A stretch of DNA of 16,695 bases from an uncultured Bacilli bacterium. GTDB lineage: Bacteria; Bacillota_I; Bacilli_A; RF39; UBA660. A program made the position numbers and the translations under genes. This document shows positions 1 through 6,040 of this stretch, one piece after another (within the stretch, counting starts at the first letter, position 1; each line of letters opens with the position of its first letter). The stretch lies in assembly GCA_934096755.1 (NCBI GenBank), contig CAKOMU010000022.1, forward strand, positions 1-16,695. Direction: 5' to 3'. The notes under the pieces are model-generated. The model saw nothing but the letters and a program-made list of their open reading frames with translations. It was not told the origin of the DNA and did no database searches.

Positions 1-738
1 TTACAAGAAATTTTAACTTTTGAACATGTCGAAAAGTTACAAATATTAGAAACTTTAATGAATACAGAAGTAATTAATAACCATGTAGTAGAACGAGAGA
101 ATATTAATTTATTAAAAAAGTACAATGAAACTCACCACTCTACGGCAATTAATTATTTATTACAAAGATTAGTAAGAGAACAAAAAAAATTAGATACTAA
201 TATTATCAATGAAGCTCATAAAAGATTAATGATGGGAACTTCTAACGGTAATAAAATTTTTAAAAAAGTAAGAAATAACAATAAAACTTTTGTAGGATAC
301 AAAGAACAGGAAGAAATAGTGGTTAATTATTTGCCCATTTCTTATGATGAAATTGCCAAATCGCTTGAACTTTTATGTTCATACTATAATGATAAATGTA
401 GTCAGCCGACAATGTCTTTAATTAAACCCATTATTGTTCACGGATTAATTGCTACTTTACAAATGTTTGAAGATGGTAATACCCGCTTTGCTAGATGTAT
501 GCAACATGTAAATTTATTTACTAATACTAATAATCTATTAAATATTTCTCTGGAATTGCCTAGTCTTTATTGTTCAAAAACTTATATTCCCTACCGTAGA
601 CAATATCGAGAGTTAATTATGAAACTGGCTCTTGATCCATCTTTTGAAGCTTGGGATGATTGGATAAATTTTAATTTAAGAAGAGTACAGGATCAACTAT
701 ATGCTAATCAAGAAAAATTAATTAGACTAAAAAAATAG
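1..738 (+). CDS. Fic-domain protein with degenerate active site (5' partial)
   Basis: The reading frame is open from base 1, and the first internal ATG at 58 has no convincing Shine-Dalgarno, so the gene most likely starts before the window. Residues are numbered from that ATG. A Fic core is recognisable: a helix with INEAHKRLMMG (about 50-60), a GNKIFKKVRN turn, and the loop FEDGNTRFAR (137-146). Fic enzymes usually AMPylate target proteins with a catalytic His in HPFx(D/E)GN(G/K)R. Here the aligned residues are Q135 M136 F137 E138 D139 G140 N141 T142 R143, so the His is Gln and the usual Gly is Thr. A stretch TEVINN (3-8) sits where the inhibitory (S/T)xxxE(G/N) helix is expected, with Asn in place of Glu. 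The nucleotide-holding part of the loop is kept. AMPylation is therefore doubtful, and a pseudoenzyme or altered chemistry is inferred. It is convergent with the cell-envelope genes and shows no link to them. Confidence 0.75.
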   Translation, partial: LQEILTFEHVEKLQILETLMNTEVINNHVVERENINLLKKYNETHHSTAINYLLQRLVREQKKLDTNIINEAHKRLMMGTSNGNKIFKKVRNNNKTFVGYKEQEEIVVNYLPISYDEIAKSLELLCSYYNDKCSQPTMSLIKPIIVHGLIATLQMFEDGNTRFARCMQHVNLFTNTNNLLNISLELPSLYCSKTYIPYRRQYRELIMKLALDPSFEAWDDWINFNLRRVQDQLYANQEKLIRLKK

Positions 739-744
739 TCAATG

Positions 745-760
745 CACTATTCAAATAGTG
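745..760. repeat. Small inverted repeat just after the Fic stop codon
   Basis: CACTATT (745-751) is repeated inverted as AATAGTG (754-760) with a two-base gap, seven bases after the Fic stop. A short T-rich stretch (gttttt) follows at 770-775. It could be a weak hairpin helping to end the Fic transcript, but there is no strong T tract directly after it. Confidence 0.3.
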
Positions 761-781
761 ATATTAATAGTTTTTATAAAT

Positions 782-798
782 GGTTAAAATATTTAACC
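782..798. repeat. Inverted repeat between the convergent genes
   Basis: GGTTAAA (782-788) and TTTAACC (792-798) form a perfect seven-base inverted repeat with a three-base spacer. It lies directly before the larger hairpin at 805-840. It could be a second small hairpin of a termination region or a protein-binding palindrome; nothing in the sequence decides between these. Confidence 0.3.
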
Positions 799-804
799 GC
801 CCAA

Positions 805-840
805 AAAAAATATACATTTTAAATAAAGTGTATATTTTTT
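805..840. terminator. Symmetric bidirectional terminator hairpin
   Basis: The arms AAAAAATATACA (805-816) and TGTATATTTTTT (829-840) pair perfectly over 12 bases around a 12-base loop. The A-rich left arm and T-rich right arm supply a T run after the hairpin on either strand. It lies between the convergent Fic and dgkA genes and overlaps the first two bases of the dgkA stop codon (839-841). It should end transcription from both sides. The stem is nearly all A-T, so its strength is uncertain. Confidence 0.6.
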
Positions 841-1201
841 AAATGATATTAAGAATTTTAGGTAAAAAAATAATTAATCCGGCAATTAGAGAAACACTAG
901 CAAAAAACAATACAGCTCCAGCAGCAATGTCTTTGGCTTTTTTAGCACCGATGCGAATATCAGGAGAAACAATATTTACGATTTCTTCTAAAGAAGTATT
1001 AATCAATTCACAGCCAATAACTAGAGATATTAAAATCAAACAAATTAACCATTCTATTTTGTCAATTTTAAAATAGAAACCTAACGCTATAACTATGATA
1101 GCACAAAAACTATGAATTTTTAAATTCCTTTCACTCTTAAATGCAGTCAATAATCCGCAAATGGCATACTTAAAACTAGCTAATAAATTTTTACTTTTCA
1201 T
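839..1201 (-). CDS. dgkA: Undecaprenol kinase / diacylglycerol kinase (DgkA family)
   Basis: This small trimeric membrane kinase uses ATP to phosphorylate a membrane lipid alcohol; in Gram-positive bacteria the main substrate is undecaprenol. The 120 residues match the usual family length. Visible hallmarks are an amphipathic N-terminus, SERN (23-26), three hydrophobic segments (about 31-48, 50-68, 94-115), the signature E65-x-x-N68-T-x-x-E72, and AKDIAAGAV (89-97). Position 76 is Asn where relatives mostly have Asp (VD after the signature); the other active-site positions are kept. The ATG at 1201 follows GGAG at a rather long distance, and the gene overlaps the end of the PAP2 gene by 11 bases, suggesting translational coupling. 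With PAP2 and DUF368 it forms an undecaprenyl-phosphate salvage set, making new carrier from undecaprenol. Confidence 0.88.
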   Translation of the reverse strand: MKSKNLLASFKYAICGLLTAFKSERNLKIHSFCAIIVIALGFYFKIDKIEWLICLILISLVIGCELINTSLEEIVNIVSPDIRIGAKKAKDIAAGAVLFFASVSLIAGLIIFLPKILNII

Positions 1202-1820
1202 ATTTTTTCACAGCTCCATTATATATATCAATAAAAATAATTAAATATGATAAAGACATTAGAAATCCCGCAATAACATCACTAGTATAATGAACTCCTA
1301 AATAAATGCGACTAAACCCTATGGCTAAGACTAGTAAACTTAATAGAACGATCAAAAAATAACGTAAATAAATGTTTTTAACATTTTTATAGATCAAAAA
1401 AGCTAAGAAACCATAAAAAGCAAAGCTAACCATCGAATGTCCTGAAGGAAAACTATAGCCGGATTCATCGATTAATCGATGTTCGATTGGTCTTGGACGT
1501 TCTACAATAAATTTTAATATTTGGTTTAATAAAGTAATCGAAAGTGAATTTATAATCGTTGCTATTTTATTAATTTTATTTTTATATACTAAACTTAGAA
1601 TAATTGTCCCTACAATAATGACAATAGATCCTCCAAAATTAGTAATGATTTTTGCAATTTTAGTGATCGTATCATTCATAAAATGTTTAGAAATAAAATT
1701 ATAACCAATAACATCCATTTTATAAATGTCATATTCACATACATCTTCTAAAATAAAAAGAAAAAGGATTAAGCTAAAAAACATAATCAAATAACGATAT
1801 TTTTTAATATATTTAGCCAT
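1191..1820 (-). CDS. PAP2-family membrane phosphatase (undecaprenyl-pyrophosphatase-like)
   Basis: A type 2 phosphatidic-acid-phosphatase family protein of 209 residues with about six membrane segments. All three catalytic blocks are present: K103-x6-R110-P111, PSGH (125-128), and S170-R171-x5-H177-x3-D181, where the two His and the Asp form the active site. Such enzymes remove phosphate from lipid phosphates or pyrophosphates on the outer face; BcrC-like members recycle undecaprenyl pyrophosphate. The neighbours (DUF368 and DgkA) favour that substrate, but a phosphatidylglycerol-phosphate phosphatase role cannot be excluded. I chose the ATG at 1820 rather than an in-frame TTG at 1832: GAGG at 1827-1830 lies six bases before the ATG, and the TTG overlaps this ribosome-binding site. 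The start is one base after the DUF368 stop, so translation is probably coupled. Confidence 0.87.
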   Translation of the reverse strand: MAKYIKKYRYLIMFFSLILFLFILEDVCEYDIYKMDVIGYNFISKHFMNDTITKIAKIITNFGGSIVIIVGTIILSLVYKNKINKIATIINSLSITLLNQILKFIVERPRPIEHRLIDESGYSFPSGHSMVSFAFYGFLAFLIYKNVKNIYLRYFLIVLLSLLVLAIGFSRIYLGVHYTSDVIAGFLMSLSYLIIFIDIYNGAVKKYEK

Positions 1821-1821
1821 T

Positions 1822-2718
1822 TTAATCCTCAATGTTTTTATTAGACAAATAATTTTTTATTTTTTCTAGTCCAAATATGACAAGACCACCAATAAGGAAA
1901 AACAAAATACTAAATGTATCAAATGACAAAGCATTTAATGGTTCTTCTAAAGTTGTTGGACCCATGATGATAGCATATAAAGAACCTAACATTAATCCTA
2001 TGATTAAGTAGACAGTGGCACTACGATGTTTTTCTAAACACCATTTAATAAGACGAATAACCAAGAATATTCCTCCCACTACTCCAATACCAAAACAAAT
2101 TAATGCTGGCAAATAACTAAAATTCATATGTAATACTTCTTTAATGGCGTTCATAATGGGAATATATAAGCCAAAAATTAATAGTAATGTTGAACCAGAA
2201 ATACCTGGTAAAACCATCGCTGATATAGCAATCATACCAGCTAATACGATATATAATATTAAACCGATATTTAAAGAGGCTATGTTGACAATATTACTAC
2301 TACCAGAAATAGGATTAAAGTAAGTAATAAAAGAAACAACGATAATACCGATCACAAGAAAAATAAGATTTTGATAACGACCTTTCAAATTGTCTTTTTC
2401 TTCTTTAATAATTAAGGGAATCGAAAAAACAATAAAGCCTAAAAATAAAGAACTAATGTTATATATTTCTTTTTCAAATAGACTGGTTAATACTAAAGAG
2501 GCTAAAACCATCCCTATGATCCACCCTATTCCCAATTTAATTAAAAAGATTATGGCTTCTTTTTTTTCTGTCATTCCTCCGTAAAATAAATCGTTTAATG
2601 AATTAATAAATTTATCATAAAAACCTAAGATAAAAGCAATAGTTCCACCAGATACGCCAGGGACACTATCAGCAAGGGCCATACAAAAGCCACGAAAAGC
2701 ATTAATTAAATAGTTCAT
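1822..2718 (-). CDS. DUF368 membrane protein, PopT-type undecaprenyl-phosphate translocase
   Basis: A 298-residue polytopic membrane protein of the DUF368 family. The family signature is clear near the N-terminus: ADSVPGVSGGTIAFILGFY (16-34). A related block, PGISGS (171-176), occurs in the second half, giving the two-fold internal pseudo-symmetry expected of a re-entrant-helix carrier. DUF368 members (PopT) have been shown to move undecaprenyl phosphate from the outer to the inner leaflet for reuse in envelope synthesis; the assignment here is by family. The ATG at 2718 has a purine-rich GAGAGTGA site upstream, and an extended -10 promoter lies at 2746-2754. It is the first gene of the DUF368-PAP2-dgkA set, whose products all act on the same lipid carrier. 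Confidence 0.85.
   Translation of the reverse strand: MNYLINAFRGFCMALADSVPGVSGGTIAFILGFYDKFINSLNDLFYGGMTEKKEAIIFLIKLGIGWIIGMVLASLVLTSLFEKEIYNISSLFLGFIVFSIPLIIKEEKDNLKGRYQNLIFLVIGIIVVSFITYFNPISGSSNIVNIASLNIGLILYIVLAGMIAISAMVLPGISGSTLLLIFGLYIPIMNAIKEVLHMNFSYLPALICFGIGVVGGIFLVIRLIKWCLEKHRSATVYLIIGLMLGSLYAIIMGPTTLEEPLNALSFDTFSILFFLIGGLVIFGLEKIKNYLSNKNIED
1826..1830 (-). promoter_or_regulatory. Ribosome-binding site deciding the PAP2 start
   Basis: On the minus strand GAGGA precedes the ATG at 1820; the GAGG core is six bases from it. The site lies in the last codons of the DUF368 gene and overlaps the competing TTG (1830-1832), so the ATG is the better start. Confidence 0.65.
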
Positions 2719-2745
2719 ATATTCACTCTCTTTCTAACTAGTCAC

Positions 2746-2774
2746 ATTATATCATATTATGTGAGTTTTGTATT
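2746..2774 (-). promoter_or_regulatory. Extended -10 promoter for the carrier-recycling genes
   Basis: On the minus strand TATAAT (2751 down to 2746) is preceded by TG one base away, giving a perfect TGnTATAAT extended -10. Seventeen bases upstream is AATACA (2774-2769), a weak -35 matching the consensus at its last three bases, as is common with extended -10 elements. Transcription should start near 2739, about 20 bases before the DUF368 ATG. The promoter overlaps the last codons of the upstream GT-C gene, so the three genes could be expressed apart from the polysaccharide genes. Confidence 0.55.
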
Positions 2775-4172
2775 ATTTTTTAAAAGCAATTCAAAGAAAT
2801 TGGCACTAAAGAAAATTAACATTGGGTAAATTGGTAAATTGTATCGACCATTAATACAGACTAAAAGATTAGATAAAATATAGAAAATAGTAAAAAGTGC
2901 TAAAATCAATTTTGAATCATTCAATTGTAAAGGCAATTTTATTAACGAAACAATACTTAATAGACATAAAACAATAACTATCATAGTACTGATGCTTTGC
3001 CATGGTCGTTCAAATGAATCGATATTTAGTGTTGATTTTTCTTCATTTACAACTAATTTAACGAATGGATAAGTACTAAAGCTATCTTTCCATAGATTTT
3101 TATACTTCACCATTGCCAAACGCACAGTTTTAATAAAACCTAAATTTTCTAAACGTTTAATAGATTTAACAATCAGTTGTTTATTTTGATCTTTATCAGT
3201 TGCCAAAACAGAATTGATAACTTCACTATCATCAAGATTCCAAGCCCCATTATGATTATAATTGGTACCATAATATACGGCCCAACCTAAAGCACCTTCA
3301 TTAGTTTTTTCTCCCAAACCATGTTCAATATAAATGTTCATAATTTGACTAGATAATGACATACTAACAATTAAAATGACGATAAAAATTATTTCTTTTA
3401 AATGTTTCATGTTGAGAATAAAGTATATTACGGTTGCAATTAGAAAAATTGATACTGCTGGTCTTATATAATTTGTAAAGCAAAAAAGAATTCCTAACAA
3501 TAAATAAAATAGATAATTTTTAAAAGAAAAGGTTTTATTATGAATGTTTTTAAGCGTTAAATATATTATTAGAAAGAAAAATGGCATAAAGACATTCTCC
3601 GTTGTAACCAAGAGATTGGTGAATATATAAGATGGCATAAGAAAATATAGAATAGACAAAAATAAGGATGTAGCTTTAGTGGATTTTAGACATAATATTT
3701 TATAAAGAATGAAAATACTTATTAACTGATGTACTAAATTACTGTACATAATAACTTTAATAGATGAACCAAAAATCTTAAAAATAAGAGCTAAATAATT
3801 TGAAAATATATAGAAGTAACCATTGTAAGAAAGATAATGAGCATCTGCGATGGGTGTATTATTAGCAATACTTGTAGCTGTATTAAATGCAAGGGCAAAA
3901 TCACTCGATAAATTAAAGGTTAAGTGATTAATAAAATACAATCGTAAAAATATTGCTAAACAGAAAAATATAGCCAAAATTAAATAAAAACATTTAGATG
4001 TAATTTTTTCCTTTTTGTACAAATAATAATTACCAAGATAAAAAAGAAAAATCAAGAATGAAATGAAAAATATTAAAGAATGAGAAAAAGGAAAATAAAC
4101 GATATTACAAATTAAAATACCTATTAGTAACAAGATTGTAAAGCAATTAATAAATTTATTGATTTTAGTCAT
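2757..4172 (-). CDS. GT-C membrane glycosyltransferase (GT39/PMT-like)
   Basis: A 471-residue protein with ten or more hydrophobic segments spread along its whole length. After the first membrane segments comes R77-L-Y-F then S-S-D91-F: an Asp in the first large outer loop, the hallmark of GT-C enzymes such as the ArnT and protein-mannosyltransferase families, which move a sugar from a polyprenyl-phosphate donor on the outer side of the membrane. Loop aromatics (NGYFYIFSNY, about 117-126) fit this fold. A soluble outer segment (about 285-390) contains GWAVYYGTNYNHNGAW. Donor and acceptor are unknown. The ATG at 4172 follows AGGTGAG at good distance. It stands alone between a terminator (4198-4229) and the promoter of the DUF368 set. 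Its likely role is adding a lipid-linked sugar to an exported glycan, perhaps with the donor made by the adjacent UbiA/HAD-GtrA genes. Confidence 0.75.
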   Translation of the reverse strand: MTKINKFINCFTILLLIGILICNIVYFPFSHSLIFFISFLIFLFYLGNYYLYKKEKITSKCFYLILAIFFCLAIFLRLYFINHLTFNLSSDFALAFNTATSIANNTPIADAHYLSYNGYFYIFSNYLALIFKIFGSSIKVIMYSNLVHQLISIFILYKILCLKSTKATSLFLSILYFLMPSYIFTNLLVTTENVFMPFFFLIIYLTLKNIHNKTFSFKNYLFYLLLGILFCFTNYIRPAVSIFLIATVIYFILNMKHLKEIIFIVILIVSMSLSSQIMNIYIEHGLGEKTNEGALGWAVYYGTNYNHNGAWNLDDSEVINSVLATDKDQNKQLIVKSIKRLENLGFIKTVRLAMVKYKNLWKDSFSTYPFVKLVVNEEKSTLNIDSFERPWQSISTMIVIVLCLLSIVSLIKLPLQLNDSKLILALFTIFYILSNLLVCINGRYNLPIYPMLIFFSANFFELLLKNNTKLT

Positions 4173-4190
4173 AAGTACTCACCTATTATG

Positions 4191-4219
4191 AGTATATAAA
4201 AACAATAAGATATAATCAA
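4191..4219 (-). promoter_or_regulatory. Possible promoter for the GT-C gene
   Basis: On the minus strand TTGATT (4219-4214) and TATACT (4196-4191) are 17 bases apart, a fair match to a vegetative promoter. The predicted start near 4184 would leave a leader of only about a dozen bases, with the ribosome-binding site at its very beginning, and the -35 lies in the terminator loop. It is suggestive only. Confidence 0.25.
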
Positions 4220-4229
4220 TACCTTATTG
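4198..4229 (-). terminator. Rho-independent terminator ending the polysaccharide operon
   Basis: Read on the minus strand, CAATAAGGTAT (4229-4219) pairs with ATATCTTATTG (4213-4203) over 11 base pairs, with one G-T wobble and a five-base loop, followed at once by five T (4202-4198). It sits 20 bases after the stop of the HAD-GtrA gene and should end the long transcript coming from 16695. Confidence 0.65.
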
Positions 4230-4248
4230 CATTTTTATAAAATTAATC

Positions 4249-5199
4249 TTATTTATTATTAAAAACATTTAACTTAACTAAAATAAATGTTATCGGTACC
4301 GCTACAACAGCAGAAATCATATAAGCGATAATTTTAGGATAAGCAAGAATTTGTATAAATAAGAATACAGATAATACTTGGATGATGAAATTAGGAATAT
4401 TACTTATTACAAAAGTAATAAACTTTTTGATGGATAATTTGGCTTTAAAGTTTAGTAAAGAATTTAGTAAATATGCAATACATAAACTAGTCAAAAAACC
4501 TAAGATGTATGCTAGTATAGCATTTTTAATAAATAATGAATAGACAAAAGCAATCCAGACACCGTTAAAAACATTTATACCACCTATAAATAGGAAAGTA
4601 ATAAAATCACGATTTAAAAAAATTTTTAATAAGCTATTTTTTTCGTGATAATCTTGCCACGGAATTAATTCATTGTTTTTTACAATAAATCCCTTTTGAG
4701 CAATCTCTAAGCATGGGGTATCACTTAACGAATCTGTATAAAAATTATTAATTTTCGTAATTTGTTCAGCTTTTAATCGATTAATTTTTTCTACCCCATA
4801 ACAATTTTTGCCAACAATTTGCCCCGTTTTTTTATCCATTTTTGTAGCAATTAATTTAAACTTATATTTTTTGGCCATTGGTTTTAATAAAAATTCTGGA
4901 GAAGCACTGATTACGATATCATTATCTTTATGACTTTTTTGGTAAAAAGCTTTTATTTTTTCATCATTTTTTTGCCAAAAATCTTTAACATAAGAATCAA
5001 CCTCTATCCTTTTTAAAAAACGAAAAAAAGAACTTTTAAAATATTCTTTTTCTTTAATTTTAATTAAATATAAGCAGAAAGAAATGCCTATGGGAAATAA
5101 ATCCCAAATGATAGCTTTGTTTCTTTTTAGAGAATATTTAAAAAAATCGATTGATGAATCACCATCATATATAGTTTTATCAAAATCATAAATATTCAT
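4249..5199 (-). CDS. HAD-family phosphatase fused to a GtrA-like membrane domain
   Basis: Two domains are joined in 316 residues. Residues 1-190 are a HAD subfamily-IB phosphatase: motif I D5-F-D7-K-T, motif II ISAS (97-100), the lysine in GVEK (K138), and the acidic motif YTDSLSD with D156 and D160. All catalytic positions are intact. Residues 198-316 hold four membrane helices of the GtrA type (start FITFLFIGGINVFN, then LLNSLLNFKAK), a family of small proteins thought to help flip polyprenyl-linked sugars; mycobacterial Rv3789 is one. The UbiA prenyltransferase gene ends one base before this start, so the HAD domain probably removes the 5-phosphate from polyprenyl-phosphoribose on the cytosolic face, and the GtrA half passes the product across (inference). 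The ATG at 5199 follows GGTGG by eight bases. The gene is last before the terminator at 4198-4229. Confidence 0.82.
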   Translation of the reverse strand: MNIYDFDKTIYDGDSSIDFFKYSLKRNKAIIWDLFPIGISFCLYLIKIKEKEYFKSSFFRFLKRIEVDSYVKDFWQKNDEKIKAFYQKSHKDNDIVISASPEFLLKPMAKKYKFKLIATKMDKKTGQIVGKNCYGVEKINRLKAEQITKINNFYTDSLSDTPCLEIAQKGFIVKNNELIPWQDYHEKNSLLKIFLNRDFITFLFIGGINVFNGVWIAFVYSLFIKNAILAYILGFLTSLCIAYLLNSLLNFKAKLSIKKFITFVISNIPNFIIQVLSVFLFIQILAYPKIIAYMISAVVAVPITFILVKLNVFNNK

Positions 5200-5200
5200 T

Positions 5201-6040
5201 TTAAACCACCACTATTATAACCATAGCTATACCATAAATTATACTTAAAAATAGCAAAATTTTATCTTGATAAAGGATCGTAGTAGGATCCCCTTCATCA
5301 GTTTTTTCCAGTATCAAACAATACTTCATAAAAATCACAATTAAAAGCGGTATAGTTAAATATAAATAATTTTTTTGTTCAATAGTCCATAAAGAATAAA
5401 ACATTAAAGTGAGACCTAAACTTAAATATTGAAATTTATCTAAGAAAGCTTCATTATATTCTTTTAACACTTTTCTAGATTCTTTATTATTAATTAATTC
5501 TTTTTTTCTCTTACCTAAACCTAAAAATAATGAAGCGGACATAATGGTTAAAAATAACCAATTTGACACTAAAACATCGATGATACTAGCTCCATAATAG
5601 ACACGAATAACAAAACCAGACGCTAATATGACAATATCAATAATAGCAACATCTTTTAATCCAAAGCTATATCCTATGTTTATCAAAATATATCCTAGTA
5701 AAAATAGATAAGAAACATTATTAAAACTTCTAGTAACAAAATAATTTATTAAAAGAGAAATAATTAATAAAAATATTGAAAAAATTATGGCATTTTGCTT
5801 TTTGATTTTACCACTAGGAAGTGGTCTATTTTTCTTTCGAGGATGTAATTTATCTTTTTCTATATCTCTTATATCATTAATAATATATATGAATGAACAG
5901 GCAAAACTAAAAGCAAAAAAGGCGCCTATTGTTAATAACACATTGTGATAATTTAACAATCCTGAACATATTAAAGGGATAAAGATTAATATATTTTTTA
6001 CCCAATGTTTAACTCGCATTAATTTTAAATAATCTTTCAT
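5201..6040 (-). CDS. UbiA-family polyprenyl-phosphate phosphoribosyltransferase-like enzyme
   Basis: A 279-residue UbiA-superfamily membrane prenyltransferase. The N-terminus MRVKHWVKNILIFIPL (8-23) matches the R-x-x-x-W-x-K-N opening of decaprenyl-phosphate phosphoribosyltransferases (Rv3806c type). The metal-binding motif N55-D56-x-x-D59-x-x-x-D63 is followed by HPRKKNRPLPSG (66-77). The second conserved region, with LGLGKRKKEL and R-x-V-L-x-x-Y followed by F-L-D, also fits that subgroup better than quinone or heme prenyltransferases. The predicted reaction is polyprenyl phosphate plus PRPP giving 5-phosphoribosyl-polyprenyl phosphate. The start ATG overlaps the stop of the preceding membrane protein as ATGA (6037-6040). 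The next gene supplies a phosphatase and a GtrA domain, the expected following steps. Subfamily placement is by motif reading only; no respiratory-quinone genes are near. Confidence 0.82.
   Translation of the reverse strand: MKDYLKLMRVKHWVKNILIFIPLICSGLLNYHNVLLTIGAFFAFSFACSFIYIINDIRDIEKDKLHPRKKNRPLPSGKIKKQNAIIFSIFLLIISLLINYFVTRSFNNVSYLFLLGYILINIGYSFGLKDVAIIDIVILASGFVIRVYYGASIIDVLVSNWLFLTIMSASLFLGLGKRKKELINNKESRKVLKEYNEAFLDKFQYLSLGLTLMFYSLWTIEQKNYLYLTIPLLIVIFMKYCLILEKTDEGDPTTILYQDKILLFLSIIYGIAMVIIVVV

Noticed and set aside
843..1076. Plus-strand open frame opposite dgkA
   Set aside because: It is a shadow of the DgkA coding region; the minus-strand protein has all family motifs.
6037..6040. 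Possibility that TGA encodes Trp, as in Mollicutes with genetic code 4
   Set aside because: TGA ends the 580-residue gene at the length of its paralogue and in an ATGA overlap with the next start, and conserved Trp positions use TGG.
5201..6040. UbiA protein as a menaquinone or heme biosynthesis enzyme
   Set aside because: The WVKN opening, the LGLGKRKKEL region and the adjoining HAD-GtrA gene fit the phosphoribosyl-polyprenyl subgroup better; no quinone or heme genes are nearby. A profile search would settle it.
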